From the NCBI RefSeq assembly GCF_011386835.1, contig NC_088801.1:15486824-15550823 (forward strand): a DNA stretch of 64,000 bases, given 5' to 3'. The notes beneath the pieces are model-generated. The model saw only the letters and a program-made list of their open reading frames with translations. It had not been told where the DNA came from and searched no databases. The DNA is from Chrysemys picta bellii (Eukaryota; Chordata; Testudines; Emydidae). The translations under genes and the position numbers were made by a program. Shown one piece after another: positions 25,206-37,477 of this stretch (position 1 is its first letter; each line of letters opens with the position of its first letter).

Positions 25206-26816
25206 TATATTGTCCAGCCTACTGAATTAAGTGATGTGGGGTTCCTTCCATCAGTTCTATTGAGAGACTATTCTCAAACAATAGCAAACAGTCTCTACTT
25301 CCTTACCTGTGAGCTAACACTTAGCTGCTGGAAATAAATATGTTTCTTGTTCATCACTGGAGGACAAAAAGGAAGAAAGAGGGAGATCAAATTTTGTTTA
25401 TTTTAGCAGGTATTCACAGACTAATTCTTAACTAGCAATGGGTGAAATGTAGCAGGTATGGTTGTTTGGTTCGGAGTCAAATATAGATGCTCATCACTTA
25501 TCTGAATATCTGAGCTTCTTGGATTTACATGCCAAAAACGTGGAAGAGGGAACAGCAAGGTCAGAACAGACTTTCTTTCATGGTCTGCAGAGTTTTCCAC
25601 TTACTTTTAAGCCACGATACTACAAGGATTGCCTTACTTGCAGTACTTTGTCACTGCACCTCTCAGTCCTATTTGGAACCTGTAATGAGAAGTGAAGAAA
25701 AAATAATAAGTGACACATCTTAAATGGCATTTACTTGAGGTGCCATTGAGTATCAAAGTAATAAAGTGGGCTGTGTAGAAAAAAAAGGTAGGTATTGCAC
25801 CTGATCTGTGTATATAAAATCCTACATTTCCATTATGTTCATCTGAGAGATGAAATATCTTGCTAATTTAAAATTAGAATTTAAACATGAAGGATGTAGC
25901 TTCCTCGAGGCTTCCCAAACCGTATTAGCATTCAATTTAAATCTTCCTTCACCTACTAATCTTTGAAAATCGAAACATGCATTTTTTTTCTCATATTATA
26001 TTACCACATCAAAAAAAACCTCATTGTTAGTACTTCTTAGTATTCCAAGTTCATGGACTTTAATATTAAACTTAAACACAACGTTACTGTCATGAACAAT
26101 TCTTGCTTCTGAGAATCCTCGAATGCACACTCCAGACTTATTCAGTGTCACAAATTGTATGTGCAAATACAGCCAAGGGGCAGATATCTAGAGGATGTAA
26201 ATTGTCATAGGCCTGATGACTTCAATGGATCTTTTGAAATTGCCAGGAAATCAGTGGGCCTGTGACAAATAACGTGAGCTGAGGATCTGCCCAATCGGGT
26301 CTTAATTGCATATTGATTCATTGAGCAAATGATTAATATATTATAATTCAGCCTTAAATTGAAGATACCTTTGAAGGATGTCAGCGCTGCCTGTATTATT
26401 TTATGAATATTATGTGTACCTCTGTTTATTTCATTGTTATGTTGTCTGATAAATCGGTTCAAAGAGTTAACTTTTGCAAGAGTTCACATCTGTCAAATTT
26501 TCTCTCTGACCAAGCTGAACCGAACACCCTTACCTTGCGACAGTGGAAAGGGCCTTCAGCTGGGGCATGTAGAACAGAGTTCTACAGTAGATAAAAACTT
26601 AAAGCCCTGAGCTCAGGGAGACAGTGTCGACAGGGAAATACACGGAGCCCTGGTCCACAGATGTAGGGGTACCTGGGATAAGTTTGGCCCGCCTAGGCTT
26701 TGAGGGAAATGCAAAACTTTTAAGACAAGATGAATGTAGGCTTCTTTGTTTAACCCTTTCTTATGTCCTATGTTCCTATAAATAAATGAAGTTTGTTTTG
26801 AGGAAGCAGTTATGAG
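25206..26816. other. Unique sequence, nothing recognised
   Basis: Only short frames without motifs. Frames at 25462-25695 and 26205-26462 show no similarity that I recognise. Confidence 0.4.
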
Positions 26817-26972
26817 GGGGGAGGGATAGCTCAGTGGTTTGAGCATTGGCCTGCTAAACCCAGGGTTGTGAGTTTAATCCTTGAGGGGGCTAGTTGGGGA
26901 TTGGCCCTGCTTTGAGCAGGGGGATGGACTAGATGATCTCCTGAGGTCCCTTCTAACCCTGATATTCTGTGA
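26817..26972 (+). mobile_element. tRNA-derived SINE with CR1-like tail
   Basis: The A-box-like TAGCTCAGTGG lies at 26827-26837 and the B-box region GTTGTGAGTTTAATCC at about 26865-26880 (GAGTTTAATCC against the GGTTCGANTCC consensus). The 3' part GGGGATTGGCCCTGCTTTGA, AGCAGGGGGATGGACTAGAT, then GAGGTCCCTTCTAACCCTGA, is the CR1 tail. This is a full-length copy of the turtle polIII/SINE. It depends on CR1 reverse transcriptase in trans, as known for this family. The tRNA head does not fold into a full cloverleaf and is not a tRNA gene. Confidence 0.92.
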
Positions 26973-27203
26973 GCCCCTGCATTTATCTACTAGTCACAGT
27001 TTCCAAAAGTAAATTTCTTCCTGGTGCAAAACCTAGTTGGGTCTGCTGACAAATCATAGTGGGTAAACAGGGGCACTGTTGCCCCCCAGTTTGACTGGGA
27101 GAATCATGGGATTCCACCCTGAAATTAGTGAGACTGTAGAGGGGTCAGAGGTGCAGCTAACCCTATAAATGTGATGATCCCAAATAGAAAAACTGTTTAA
27201 ATT

Positions 27204-29508
27204 AGATTCATAGATTCTAGGACTGGAAGGGACCTCAAGAGGTCATTGAGTCCAGTCCCCTTTGCCCACATGGCAGGACCAAATACTGTCTAGACCATCT
27301 CTGATAGACATTTATCTAACCTACTCTTAAATATCTCCAGAGATGGAGATTCCACAACCTCCCTACGGAATTTATTCCAGTGTTTAACCACCCTGACAGT
27401 TAGGAACTTTTTCCTAATGTCCAACCTAGATCTCCCTTGCTGCAGTTTAAGCCCATTGCTTCTTGTTCTATCCTTAGAGGCTAAGATGAATAAGTTTTCT
27501 CCCTCCTCCTTATGACACCCTTTTAGATACCTGAAAACTGCTATCATGTCCCCTCTCAGTCTTCTCTTTTCCAAACTAAACAAACCCAATTCCTTCAGCC
27601 TTCCTTCATAGGTCATGTTCTCAAGACCTTTAATCATTCTTGTTGCTCTTCTCTGGACCCTCTCCAATTTCTCCACATCTTTCTTGAAATGCGGTGCCCA
27701 GAACTGGACACAATACTCCAGCTGAGGCCTAACCAGAGCAGAGTAGAGCGGAAGAATGACGTCTCGTGTCTTGCTCACAACACACCTGTTAATACATCCC
27801 AGAATCATGTTTGCTTTTTTTGCAACAGCATCACACTATTGACTCATATTTAGCTTGTGGTCCACTATAACCCCTAGATCCCTTTCTGCCGTACTCCTTC
27901 CTAGACAGTCTCTTCCCATTCTGTATGTGTGAAACTGATTTTTTCTTCCTAAGTGGAGCACTTTGCATTTGTCTTTGTTAAAGTTCATCCTGTTTACCTC
28001 AGACCATTTCTCCAATTTGTCCAAATCATTTTGAATTATGACCCTGTCCTCCAAAGCAGTTGCAATCCCTCCCAGTTTGGTATCATCCGCAAACTTAATA
28101 AGCATACTTTCTAACCCCACTCGTTAAGCCTTTCCAGCAGGATTGGGAACCATTAATAACAACTCTCTGAGTATGGTTATCCAGCCAGTTATGCACCCAC
28201 CTTATAGTAGCCCCATCTAAATTGTATTTGCCTAGTTTATCGATAAGAATATCATGCGAGACCGTATCAAATGCCTTACTAAAGTCTAGGTTTACCACAT
28301 CCACAGCTTCTCCCTTATCCACAAGACTCGTTATCCTATCGAAGAAAGCTATCAGATTAGTTTGACATGATTTGTTCTTTACAAATCCATGCTGGCTGTT
28401 CCCTATCACCTTACCACCTTCCAAGTGTTTGCAGATGATTTCCTTAATTACTTACTCCATTATCTTCCCTGGCACAGAAGTTAAACTAACTGGTCTGTAG
28501 TTTCCTGGGTTGTTTTTATTTCCCTTTTTATAGATGGGCACTATATTTGCCCTTTTCCAGTCTTCTGGAATCTCTCCCATCTCCCATGATTTTCCAAAGA
28601 TAATAGCTAGAGGCTCAGATACCTCCTCTATTAGCTCCCTGAATATTCTAGGATGCATTTCATCAGGCCCTGGTGACTTGCAGGCATCTAACTTTTCTAA
28701 GTGATTTTTAACTTGTTCTTTTTTTATTTTATCTGCTAAACCTACCCCCTTCCCATTAGCATTCACTATGTTAGGCATTCCTTCAGACTTCTCGGTGAAG
28801 ACCGAAACAAAGAAGTCATTAAGCATCTCTGCCATTTTCAAGTTTCCTGTTACTGTTTCTCCCTCTTCACTAAGCAGTGGGCCTACCCTGTCTTTGGTCT
28901 TCCTCTTGCTTCTAATGTATTGATAAAAAGTCTTCTTATTTCCCTTTATTCCCGTAGCTAGTTTGAGCTCATTTTGTGCCTTTGCCTTTCTAATCTTGCC
29001 CCTGCATTCCTGTGTTGTTTGCCTATATTCATCCTTTGTAATCTGTCCTAGTTTCCATTTTTTATATGACTCCTTTTTATTTTTTAGATCATGCAAGATC
29101 TTGTGGTTAAGCCAAGGTGGTCTTTTGCCACATTTTCTATCTTTCCTAACCAGCGGAATAGCTTGCTTTTGGGCCCTTAATAGTGTCCCTTTGAAAAACT
29201 GCCAACTCTCCTCAGTTGTTTTTCCCCTCAGTCTTGATTCCCATGGGACCTTACTTATCAGCTCTCTGAGCTTACCAAAATCCGCCTTCCTGAAATCCAT
29301 TGTCTCTATTTTGCTGTTCTCCCTTCTACCCTTCCTTAGAATTTCAAACTCTATGATTTCATGATCACTTTCACCCAAGCTGCCTTCTACTTTCAAATTC
29401 TCAACGAGTTCCTCCCTATTTGTTAAAATCAAGTCTAGAACAGCTCCCCCCCAGTAGCTTTTTCAACCTTCTGAAATAAAAAGTTGTTTGCAATGCAGTC
29501 CAAGAATT
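27204..29508 (-). mobile_element. CR1 LINE, 5'-truncated, 2.3 kb
   Basis: On the minus strand the element runs from the C-terminal part of the endonuclease domain (near 29508) to the 3' end, whose + strand reading is TTCATAGATTCTAGGACTGG at about 27206. The 5' end is truncated, as usual for CR1. The flanking sequence beyond 29508 is unrelated. No convincing target duplication is visible, as is common for CR1. Confidence 0.93.
27287..29500 (-). pseudogene. CR1 ORF2 remnant: endonuclease end, reverse transcriptase, C-terminal domain
   Basis: ORF2 of CR1 encodes an AP endonuclease and reverse transcriptase for target-primed insertion. Four in-order pieces remain on the minus strand. Piece 29432-28452 has [11 protein letters not shown] and [12 protein letters not shown] (endonuclease end), then [16 protein letters not shown] (start of RT). 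Piece 28424-28095 has LDFSKAFDTVSHDIL (motif A). Piece 28120-27836 has KFADDTKLGG (motif C) and ERDLGVIVDHKL. Piece 27808-27290 has [19 protein letters not shown] and the C-terminal domain. Breaks: a frameshift near 29445, a stop after PGKIME near 28445, a deletion of about 60-70 bp with frameshift near 28110 that removes the PQGS motif B, and a stop near 27838. The copy is inactive. Confidence 0.9.
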
Positions 29509-31329
29509 ATCACCATATGGTCTCAGCTACACAAATACCTCCCTCTCCTGATAATGAGGTGTGATTGTGGTATCTCCGATGTCACTGTCTGGTGACTGAA
29601 GTAACAACTGTAACAACCACAGGCAGCTCATCCGCACAGGCAACTGAGGCACAGCCTAACCAAGAATTCCGAAAAACTATAAACTGCATTTTCCATAATT
29701 TTTTGAATTGATTAATATATACAGATTTAAGGACAAATTGTGATTTTATCACAACTCACCCTCTCCAATAGCGAAACGCAATGCCATAAAGTTTGAAGAA
29801 TGTAGTGTATGGGGCGGCAGAGGGTTGCCAAGGGGAAGGGATGAGGCCTGCACTCTGTGTCTCCCTGGCTCCCTCCTCTACAGGGTTGGTGCCATGCATG
29901 TATGTGAAGAACTGCTGCTGAACACTGAGCCTGCCTCATGCTCTGGTCTCCATGCTGGCCTTGGTAACAGTGGCAGTGGCAGATCCAGCTCCCAAGTCCT
30001 GCTGGTTCCTCACTGTAAACAAGGAGAGCTTTTAGTAGATATTAAATTATACATTGAATGAGGCTGGAAATAAGTATTTTGTGACTTGTGCCTTACCTAT
30101 CAAAAAAGTCACGATCCACCACTGGTAACAACCCCTATAGAGCTGAATGTCATCAGCATGCTAATGGCACTGCAGGCCAAAATGCTTGTGCTTCCATAGA
30201 GAAATGCGTTTGTAATTCTTTAAATCTTACTAGGGCTTGTTAAAAGTGAGCAGCTAGGCCATTATGAATTCCTGTTCTAAGAATAATATTGTTCAGAGTC
30301 ACAGAAGTCATTTTATTTTCCTGGATGTGGATAAACATCTGATCTTGAAGTAAAGGAACAACAGGAAGTCCTATAACTTGTGTGTGTGTTCGAGAGTATC
30401 TACAGAAATAAACATATCTCCCCAAAACAACTGTTTGAGATGTATCAAATTACCCATTTCCATTAATTCTCTCTATCGGAACGCCTCAGCAGAGTGTTCT
30501 GCATAACCATCCTAATCAGAAGAGAAAAGCATGATTAAAAAGATACATACCTAATTTTGCCTTTGTTTTGGACCTGATGTTAATTACTGACTGAACAACT
30601 CTGGCTGCATCTATTTATCCGATCATTAATGAGCCATAACCAAGGGGAAGAAGGAAGAACTCTATGGGCCATATTCTTAAATTTGATTATTGCCTCTTTA
30701 GACCATGTAAAAGGGCTTTAATATATTCATATGTGCCAAGCAGAAAATTTCTCTGTCAGTGGGGAATTCTTTGTTGGTGTATCTGTGCCACATCGGAGTC
30801 CCATGCCTCCACCCTGCTTTCTCTGCCTCTAATGGGCATATTGTGAGTCAGCGGAGGAGGTGGAGACAAGCATGTTGGAGCATCTTCCCTAATGTCTTTG
30901 GCACCTTCTGTCTACCTACAATACTTCCTCATGTGCTCCCATAATGCCAAATTGCATCCTGGAAAATATTTGTGCAATTCCCCTGAACTTCAATGGGAGC
31001 TACCTGTATGCACCTGCTGGCAGAATGTGTACTTACCTCCTTCAAACATAAGAACTACTTCTCCAAATATTTACTACTGGACCTAAATTTTGCTGCTATG
31101 AGCAGTTTCACTGAAGTCCATGCATTACACCAACTAGTAATAGATGTCAGGATCAGACCTTCAGCCTACCCTTTGCAGCTCCTTTGCAACTCACTCTGCT
31201 CTCCGGTGAGAAGCCATTGTCTTTTCACTTCTCCTGATGTATCTAGAAGCCTAGCTCACTTGCATCCTTTGCAGCTACTTTTGAGCTTCTTTCAATCTCA
31301 AATTTACATCATCTAGTTCTCTTGCATTA
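29509..31329. other. Unique sequence, nothing recognised
   Basis: A slightly GC-richer patch at 29810-30010 carries overlapping frames of 70-78 codons on both strands without motifs. The frames at 30664-31316 overlap each other in different phases, which speaks against a real exon. Confidence 0.4.
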
Positions 31330-31570
31330 TGGTCCAGTGGCTTAGGCACTGGACTGGAGCTCGGATAACCTGGGTTCTCTTTCTGCCTCTGCCACTGACC
31401 TGCTGTGTGACCTTGGGCAAGTCACTTCATATCTCTAAGCCTATTTCCCCTCCTCACTCTTTATCTATCTTTTCTATTTAGTCTCTAATTTTTGGGGCAG
31501 TGACTGCTCTTATTATGTGTTTATAAGATGCTTAAGCACAATATGGAACCTTGATCTTGTAAGTGAGAAG
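31330..31570 (+). repeat. MIR-like ancient SINE with L3-like tail
   Basis: GGTCCAGTGGCTTAGGCACT, then CTGCCTCTGCCACTGACCTG, then CTGTGTGACCTTGGGCAAGT, are the MIR core. The tail TTTTTGGGGCAGTGACTGCT, then GTGTTTATAAGATGCTTAAG, corresponds to the L3/CR1-related tail. Orientation is +. The copy is old but nearly complete. Confidence 0.85.
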
Positions 31571-33129
31571 GAAAACCTAGAAACTTAAACTCCAAGCAAA
31601 ACAAGCAGTCATTGGCCCAGTGCCAATCCTGTGAACTGATCATGCAAAGTTGACTTTTTGTAATCCAGAAAAAGTAGATTTTGCAGTATTCTTTTAGCCC
31701 TAATAATTAGCAACAGATTTGAAAGTTTAGATAAATTAGCATTATTATACTGACTTAGAAATACAAAATCCCATCTATCTTAAACCACAAGAAAGGATTT
31801 CTCATGAGCCACATGCCAAAATTTCCCTCTTGTGTATAGGCTCAAATTAATCTCCCTTTTGTTTTCTCAGCTTTGCTACTCAGCTTTACTTGTGTGCATA
31901 AAACATCAACATTAAAATTATTTAGATTTCTCTGACCCTTCTGTTTCTTAAAGTGTGTGAAAATTATATTATTTAAATTCTAGTCACTATTTCCTCATCT
32001 CCTTTCGATACACATGGTCTTTCAAACTCACACTGGCACTTAGCCTATTCCTTACCTCACAACAAGCAAACTCCATAATTATATTTAAAGGTAATCTAGG
32101 GACATATTCAGGAAAACTGTGAAAGAGGCTGCAGAGAGAAGACCAATCATGTTTCTAGCTGCTACTGATATATTTTCTATGATAAATCATCATATATTCC
32201 TAAGTGATAGTGATATATTGTGTTTAACAATATGAAATTATAGTCAAATTCTTTTTTCAGATAATTCACATTACAAAGAATAATAACTAGAACAGGACTT
32301 TTATATCATGCTGTCACATTTATCATTTCTCTTTTCTTGAATTTAAAAGATAATAGTTAACTAAATCTATGTGCAAACCATTTTTCTAGAGAGATGGGAA
32401 AAAAAGATGGAATGTTTTGTCTTAAAAATAGCAATGAAACAAAGGGACTCTTATTGCAAAGGGCCAGATTCTGTCCTCCATTGCTTATTTGGGTATTCCA
32501 TAATAAACCTAATGGAGTCACTACAGATTAACATTGGTGTAACAGTGATCAGAATCTATTCCACAGTGCACTGAAAAGAAACATTAGAAAAGGACAGCTG
32601 GCTTTGTTTCATTATTGTATGACTGGAGCTGCAGTGTAACCTTTCCACATCATTTCGAGGCTGAAAAAAATATGCCTTTTAATAAACTCAAGTCTGAATA
32701 GGATAAAAATACCGTGCTGAATTCATTCTATTGTAACCCCAGTGATTTCAATAGAATTGTAGCAGGGGTGAATTTGGCCCATTGGTTCAGATGCATTTCC
32801 ATTAATGTGTGAAATCCTTTCAGGATGCAGATGTTTTTCAAGTCTGGTTGAATTTTTACATTACATTATTATTGGCCTAGAGTGAAATCGTGGCCCCATT
32901 GAAGCCAGTGGGAGTTTTGCCATTAACTTCAATGTGGCTAGTCTCTAAGCACTGCTTGAGCATGCCCTTTTCCAAATAATTTTGAACTATAACACTAGTC
33001 CTAGGACAGAATCTTAGGGCGCCCCATTCTTAACCTTTTGCCATGATGATATTACACTCCCTGTTCCCACTTCTTGCGTTCTCTGACTTAGCCAGTTTTT
33101 GAGCCATGACAGTACTTTACTTCCCACCA
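31571..33129. other. AT-rich unique sequence with ancient-repeat scraps
   Basis: No gene. Decayed members of the recurring ancient repeat are visible near 32460-32560 (GGGCCAGATTCTGTCCTCCA, later TAATGGAGTCACTACAGATT), near 32735-32780 and near 32875-32945 (GCCAGTGGGAGTTTTGCCAT). Confidence 0.4.
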
Positions 33130-34030
33130 AACAACTGCTTAGTTCTTCTTTGGGTGGCTCTGCACATTCCCACTTATGGATAATGTGCTACTCGGTGCAT
33201 CTAAATGGTAGAACCTTCTCCAACTAGTGTCCATTAGAGCACATGTGCGTTCCCTCCTACCTCTTCACTCCATGTCTCAAAAAATTCTGAGAATGAGTCT
33301 ATGTAAGGGGACGCTATGCCCTCTGCTTCCTCAGTTCCTTCCAACTACTATAACAGATGGAAGTGAACCGCTTCAGTCTGTCAGATCTGGAGTTTTCTAC
33401 TATTTTGTGCCTTTGGATAGTTTGTTCTTGTGTAGTTTAAGGTAGTTTTATAGTATAGCTAGTAGTTTTTAGGTCAAGTTCCGTGTGAGAGTGGAACCAA
33501 AGATGGAGTCGCGTATGAAGAAATCTGCTTCATGTCCTCTCAGTGTCAGATGACTGTGTTAAATACCTTAAGTGCCTCAGAGAAGGCCACACTCCTTCTG
33601 GGTGTTCTATTTGCAGAACTTTTACACCCAGAGCAAAAGGAGAGAGAGAAGAAACTGCAGGTGCTTCTGCTTAAAGAAGCTTGTGCTGCTAACCATCAGG
33701 TTCTGGGAGATAGTCTGATGCAAAGCTTAAGAGGTCTATTTTGGCTCTGGTTGCTCTGGTTGTTTCATCTCGCAAGATTAAGGTGTCTAAAGGATCCTGG
33801 GGATTGGTATCTTTGTTGGTTCAATCTCCTGTTCCTGGTTCACCAGATCCTCCTGTTAAATTTGTTAAGGCCTTGGAGGCACTTTCTGTGTGGTTGACTG
33901 TTAAGGAGTCTAGAATTATGCCATCAGTTCTGAAGGCGAGGGAGGAGATGGCCTCTGTTAGCAATGCCAGATCCTATGGTCACACTTGTCTCATCAATCT
34001 GCTCCAGATATGGTCTCTTTGATATTTTCC
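33130..34030 (+). mobile_element. Possible DIRS-like or LTR retroelement 5' remnant with a gag-like frame
   Basis: A leader-like block (TAGTTCTTCTTTGGGTGGCT, then GCACATGTGCGTTCCCTCCT, TTCCTCAGTTCCTTCCAACT, and TTATAGTATAGCTAGTAGTT) precedes a frame at 33532-33897 that contains LLHPEQKEREKKLQVLLLKE. The arrangement resembles the start of turtle DIRS-like retroelements, whose first protein has a basic, charged stretch at a comparable place. No reverse transcriptase or recombinase remains, and a second frame at 33741-34022 overlaps in another phase. The call rests on recollection of the family and is tentative. Confidence 0.4.
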
Positions 34031-34589
34031 CCAGCTGCACTTGAGTATCTTTCTTCTATTTAGGCTTTTTTTTAGCTGTTGAAATAAAGCAGGAATGAAA
34101 CAAGTGAAATTCCAACCATAAAATTTGTGTTCAAAGGACCATTGAAACAAGACAAGAGGCACTTAGATTGGAAATTTTGGGGGGGGAAAAATCTCCTCCC
34201 CTCATAATACAATTGAACACTGAAACAATCCATGGGTCTCTAGGACTTCACAGTGGCCACTATACTGCATACCATTGCTACTTGGTTGTGGCATCATGGT
34301 AACAGTAATGACATAAGCAAAACACATTTATGTTTCTACCACTTTAGCTAAACAGTTAGACATATAGGGCCTAAGACACCATTGAGCAATTCTGATTCTA
34401 TCCATTAGAGGGCAGTGGTGCACACAACACAATAGCCAGTTGATGATAATAATGCTGTTTTTATCCAGTCTATATTTTTCTCAGGAGGCTTAGCCAAGAA
34501 GGTTTTATTGTAAAATATGTGTGAAAAACTGCTGTGAGATTTAGCCTCAATTCTCCAGTCTCTCTGAGTGCTCAGCACAGCTGTCAGGG

Positions 34590-35760
34590 AGGAGGTCAAC
34601 TTTGCCCCATACCAACACACCACAAGTGGCCTGTGGCAAGCCAAGTGCCAGATCCCCACTGTTAGAGCATCCTAAGGAGTGCTGCAATTATACTAGTCAC
34701 CGACAGATCTGTGATAGTTCTCATGGCACCAAGGGCTGTAACTCGCTTTGTAACCCCACCTTCTGCAAAACAGTGTGTTTCTGGGTATCAGCTCCCTAAC
34801 ACCGCCAGCCATTCAGATGGCCAAGCACTCTTCTCTGGGCTATTACAGCCCTACGTTTACCTTGCAGGTTAACAACAGCACCCAATCCCGGATTCACTTT
34901 GAATTGTTCACCTATGATACCCAGTCTCTGCCACTGGCTACTCACAGAGATTCCAGATCTTCTGCACCCAAAGGTGCAATGGATCCCAGTTCACCACTTT
35001 TACCTGAAATTGCTGATGTAAACCATACAGCACTTCTGAGCACTTAGGATAAAACACAAAATAGATTTATTTAAGAAAGAATAACGATTTAATTGAAATG
35101 AGAGAAAGTGATGGGAGCAAATGGTTACCACACAAAACAAAATATTAAAATACAAACCTGGGTCCAATCTTATCAATAGTTCCCTTTCCTGTATAATAAA
35201 GTAGGCTCCCCCACACCTCCGACCCCCACAAAGTACAGCGTGTTGCAGAATTGTCCAATTTCACAAGAATTAGGATCCAAATGTTCATGAAAGCCCCCTG
35301 ATCTTTCAGTGAATGAATCCACAGTGCCTTTCCCTACCCTTTGTGATACTGAAACAGCCTTTTGTTTTTATTCATATCCAGGATGATCTCCTGCCTGCTA
35401 TAATGTTCCTTTTCACCTCCAAGTGGTTTCGACCATTTGACATTCTGTTTGATGGTTTTCCATTGACTGTTCTAGGATGTGGCAAGGGTACACAATAGAA
35501 TCTTGCATTGCCTCTCTGGCTTACTAAGGATGATTGACAACTCCCTCTTCTTTGAACAGGTCATCATTGAAACACATTATGTCCTGGTGACTAATTTCTA
35601 CTACAAGTGCATAAAGTGTACTTCCCATATTAACACATTATTCCTTATATATTACCTGTACATATATCTCACTATGATTATAATCTTGATAAGTGACAAG
35701 CTTTCTGTAGATACCTTACATGTTACAGTTTACGGATAAATATCCTATATGTCATATGTG
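34590..35760. other. Unassigned block, possibly an old antisense LTR
   Basis: The block is locally richer in C (34600-35040) and then A-rich (AAACACAAAATAGATTTATT at 35053). In turtle genomes such a change often marks an LTR read from the opposite strand, but I find no matching TG...CA ends with a target duplication. It may simply be unique sequence. No gene is supported. Confidence 0.2.
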
Positions 35761-37477
35761 AGTGTGTCAGGTCAAAGGTGAGAGATATTTGCCAAAAATA
35801 AGGGACCCTTTGCCAAGAACCAAGGGGCCATTATGGCAGCTGGAGATCATGCATGCACAAGGACATTCTGATTAAGTTCTCCTTCCTCATGGCCACAGCC
35901 TTTTCAGGAACAGAGTTGGTGTAGAAGATATTATGGGGGTTCATCATGGTGGGTCTTTGCCACCAGAGGATCACGCTTTAGAAGAGGACTTGTTCAGTTG
36001 CCAGTTAAGCTAAATGCAGGGCCACTTTGAGCCACTGAAGCAGTGAAATGATGCAGAGCCCATGTTGGAAATTTCTCCCTCTCTCTAAAGCATTTTCTGT
36101 TTTGGACACTTCGGAAGTTGTGCAACAACTGGGGGGAGGAAGTTTTATTTTTAACATGCCCTTTTCACCCATACTTGCTTTTGAGGAGCACATCCATTGT
36201 AATAAATACCACAGATATTTCTTTTATGAAACTCACTCATTAGCAGTAACATCAGAAACAGTTACTGGCAGGAATAGAATGTTAAAAAAATGGCTGTAAT
36301 ATTCTGAGGCTTGCTATGAACTGTTTGAAGAATTCATTACATTTCTCACTGGAATGTTCTGCTAGAGGGGAAAAAAGATCCATATCTTTATGGTGGAGAA
36401 TTGTTTTCATTGTAGCAAACAACTGTCTGAGGTTAACAGCACTGAACCTCAGTCACCCCCAGATCTAAAACTTTATCAAAGTGTCTTCTTCACACACTGT
36501 GTGCTACCAAAAATTCTTCCATGCTAAATAAAATGTCTGTACTTAAAAAGTCCTCCATTTACATTCAGGTTTTATAACAAAAGCTTTCATTTGGCTGAGA
36601 TAATAACTGCACCAAGAAGCCCTGTACTTAAAATTAAATGTATCTAATTAATCAAGAGGGACGCAAACAAATCAAGAATATTAGACAAAAACTGATAGAA
36701 TAAAAATACCAATACCTCAAGTATAGAGAGAACGTACTCTCAGGAGATGAATTAAAGAAGGACTTCACGGAGCTTGCCTGGGGTTATAGTCTTTAATGGA
36801 TACTAGTGAATTTATACAGCCTGTAGTTAATGACAAAGGTAAATTTAAACACAAATGAAACTACAAAATGGTCAGAGATCTGCTACTGACAGCCCAGTAA
36901 CTGATATGCCATAAAATATCATCATTTCGAATATTTCAGCTGCTATTATGGCTTGGCTTGGAAACATTTTGGGACACATCAAAGGCTTTCTAATAAATCT
37001 GAAAAACTGAAGCCATAAAAATAGAGTTGGAATCCGCATACATATTAAAATCCTCCAGAAGCAAAATCTTGCCATATTCTATTAACAATAAAGATGAAAT
37101 TGAAAAATTCTTGCATAAGGTAACTGCTTAGCCTTAGAGCGTGAGGGACAACTACCCAAATAAATACTGCGGCCAGCTTCTTAGCTGATGTAAATGAGCT
37201 GAGCTCCATTAAAATCATCGAGGCTCTTGTGATTTACACTAGATGAGGATCTGCCCCCGAAAAGCAATTTTTTCAGCTTAATAGTCACAAAGATAAGGAA
37301 TTGCTTAGATTTTCACACTACGCTGCTGAGATGCTGAGAGGAAGCGCATGTTGCCACATAATAAACTCCTCTGGACAAGTAAAGGTGAATTCTTGATGAG
37401 CTCTGGAAAAATGTATATGCAAGCCTTTTGGACAGGGTTTGCTGTCACATGAGGGCTTCTGAGGATAGCAAATACAG
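35761..37477. other. Unique sequence, nothing recognised
   Basis: No recognisable domain in any frame. A decayed copy of the recurring ancient repeat lies near 37180-37260 (GCTGATGTAAATGAGCTGAG and GTGATTTACACTAGATGAGG). Confidence 0.4.

Noticed and set aside
26817..26890. tRNA gene
   Set aside because: A- and B-box-like words are present, but the segment is the head of a SINE and does not give a full cloverleaf.
28963..29364. 133-codon + strand frame with many hydrophobic residues
   Set aside because: It is the antisense shadow of the CR1 ORF2 piece, which has clear reverse transcriptase and endonuclease motifs.
33130..34030. Host protein-coding exon with KEREKKLQVLLL
   Set aside because: The preceding leader-like block and overlap of two phases fit a retroelement remnant better; no splice sites recognised.
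34590..35760. Endogenous retroviral LTR in antisense
   Set aside because: Composition change only; no matched ends or target duplication found, so listed as unassigned.
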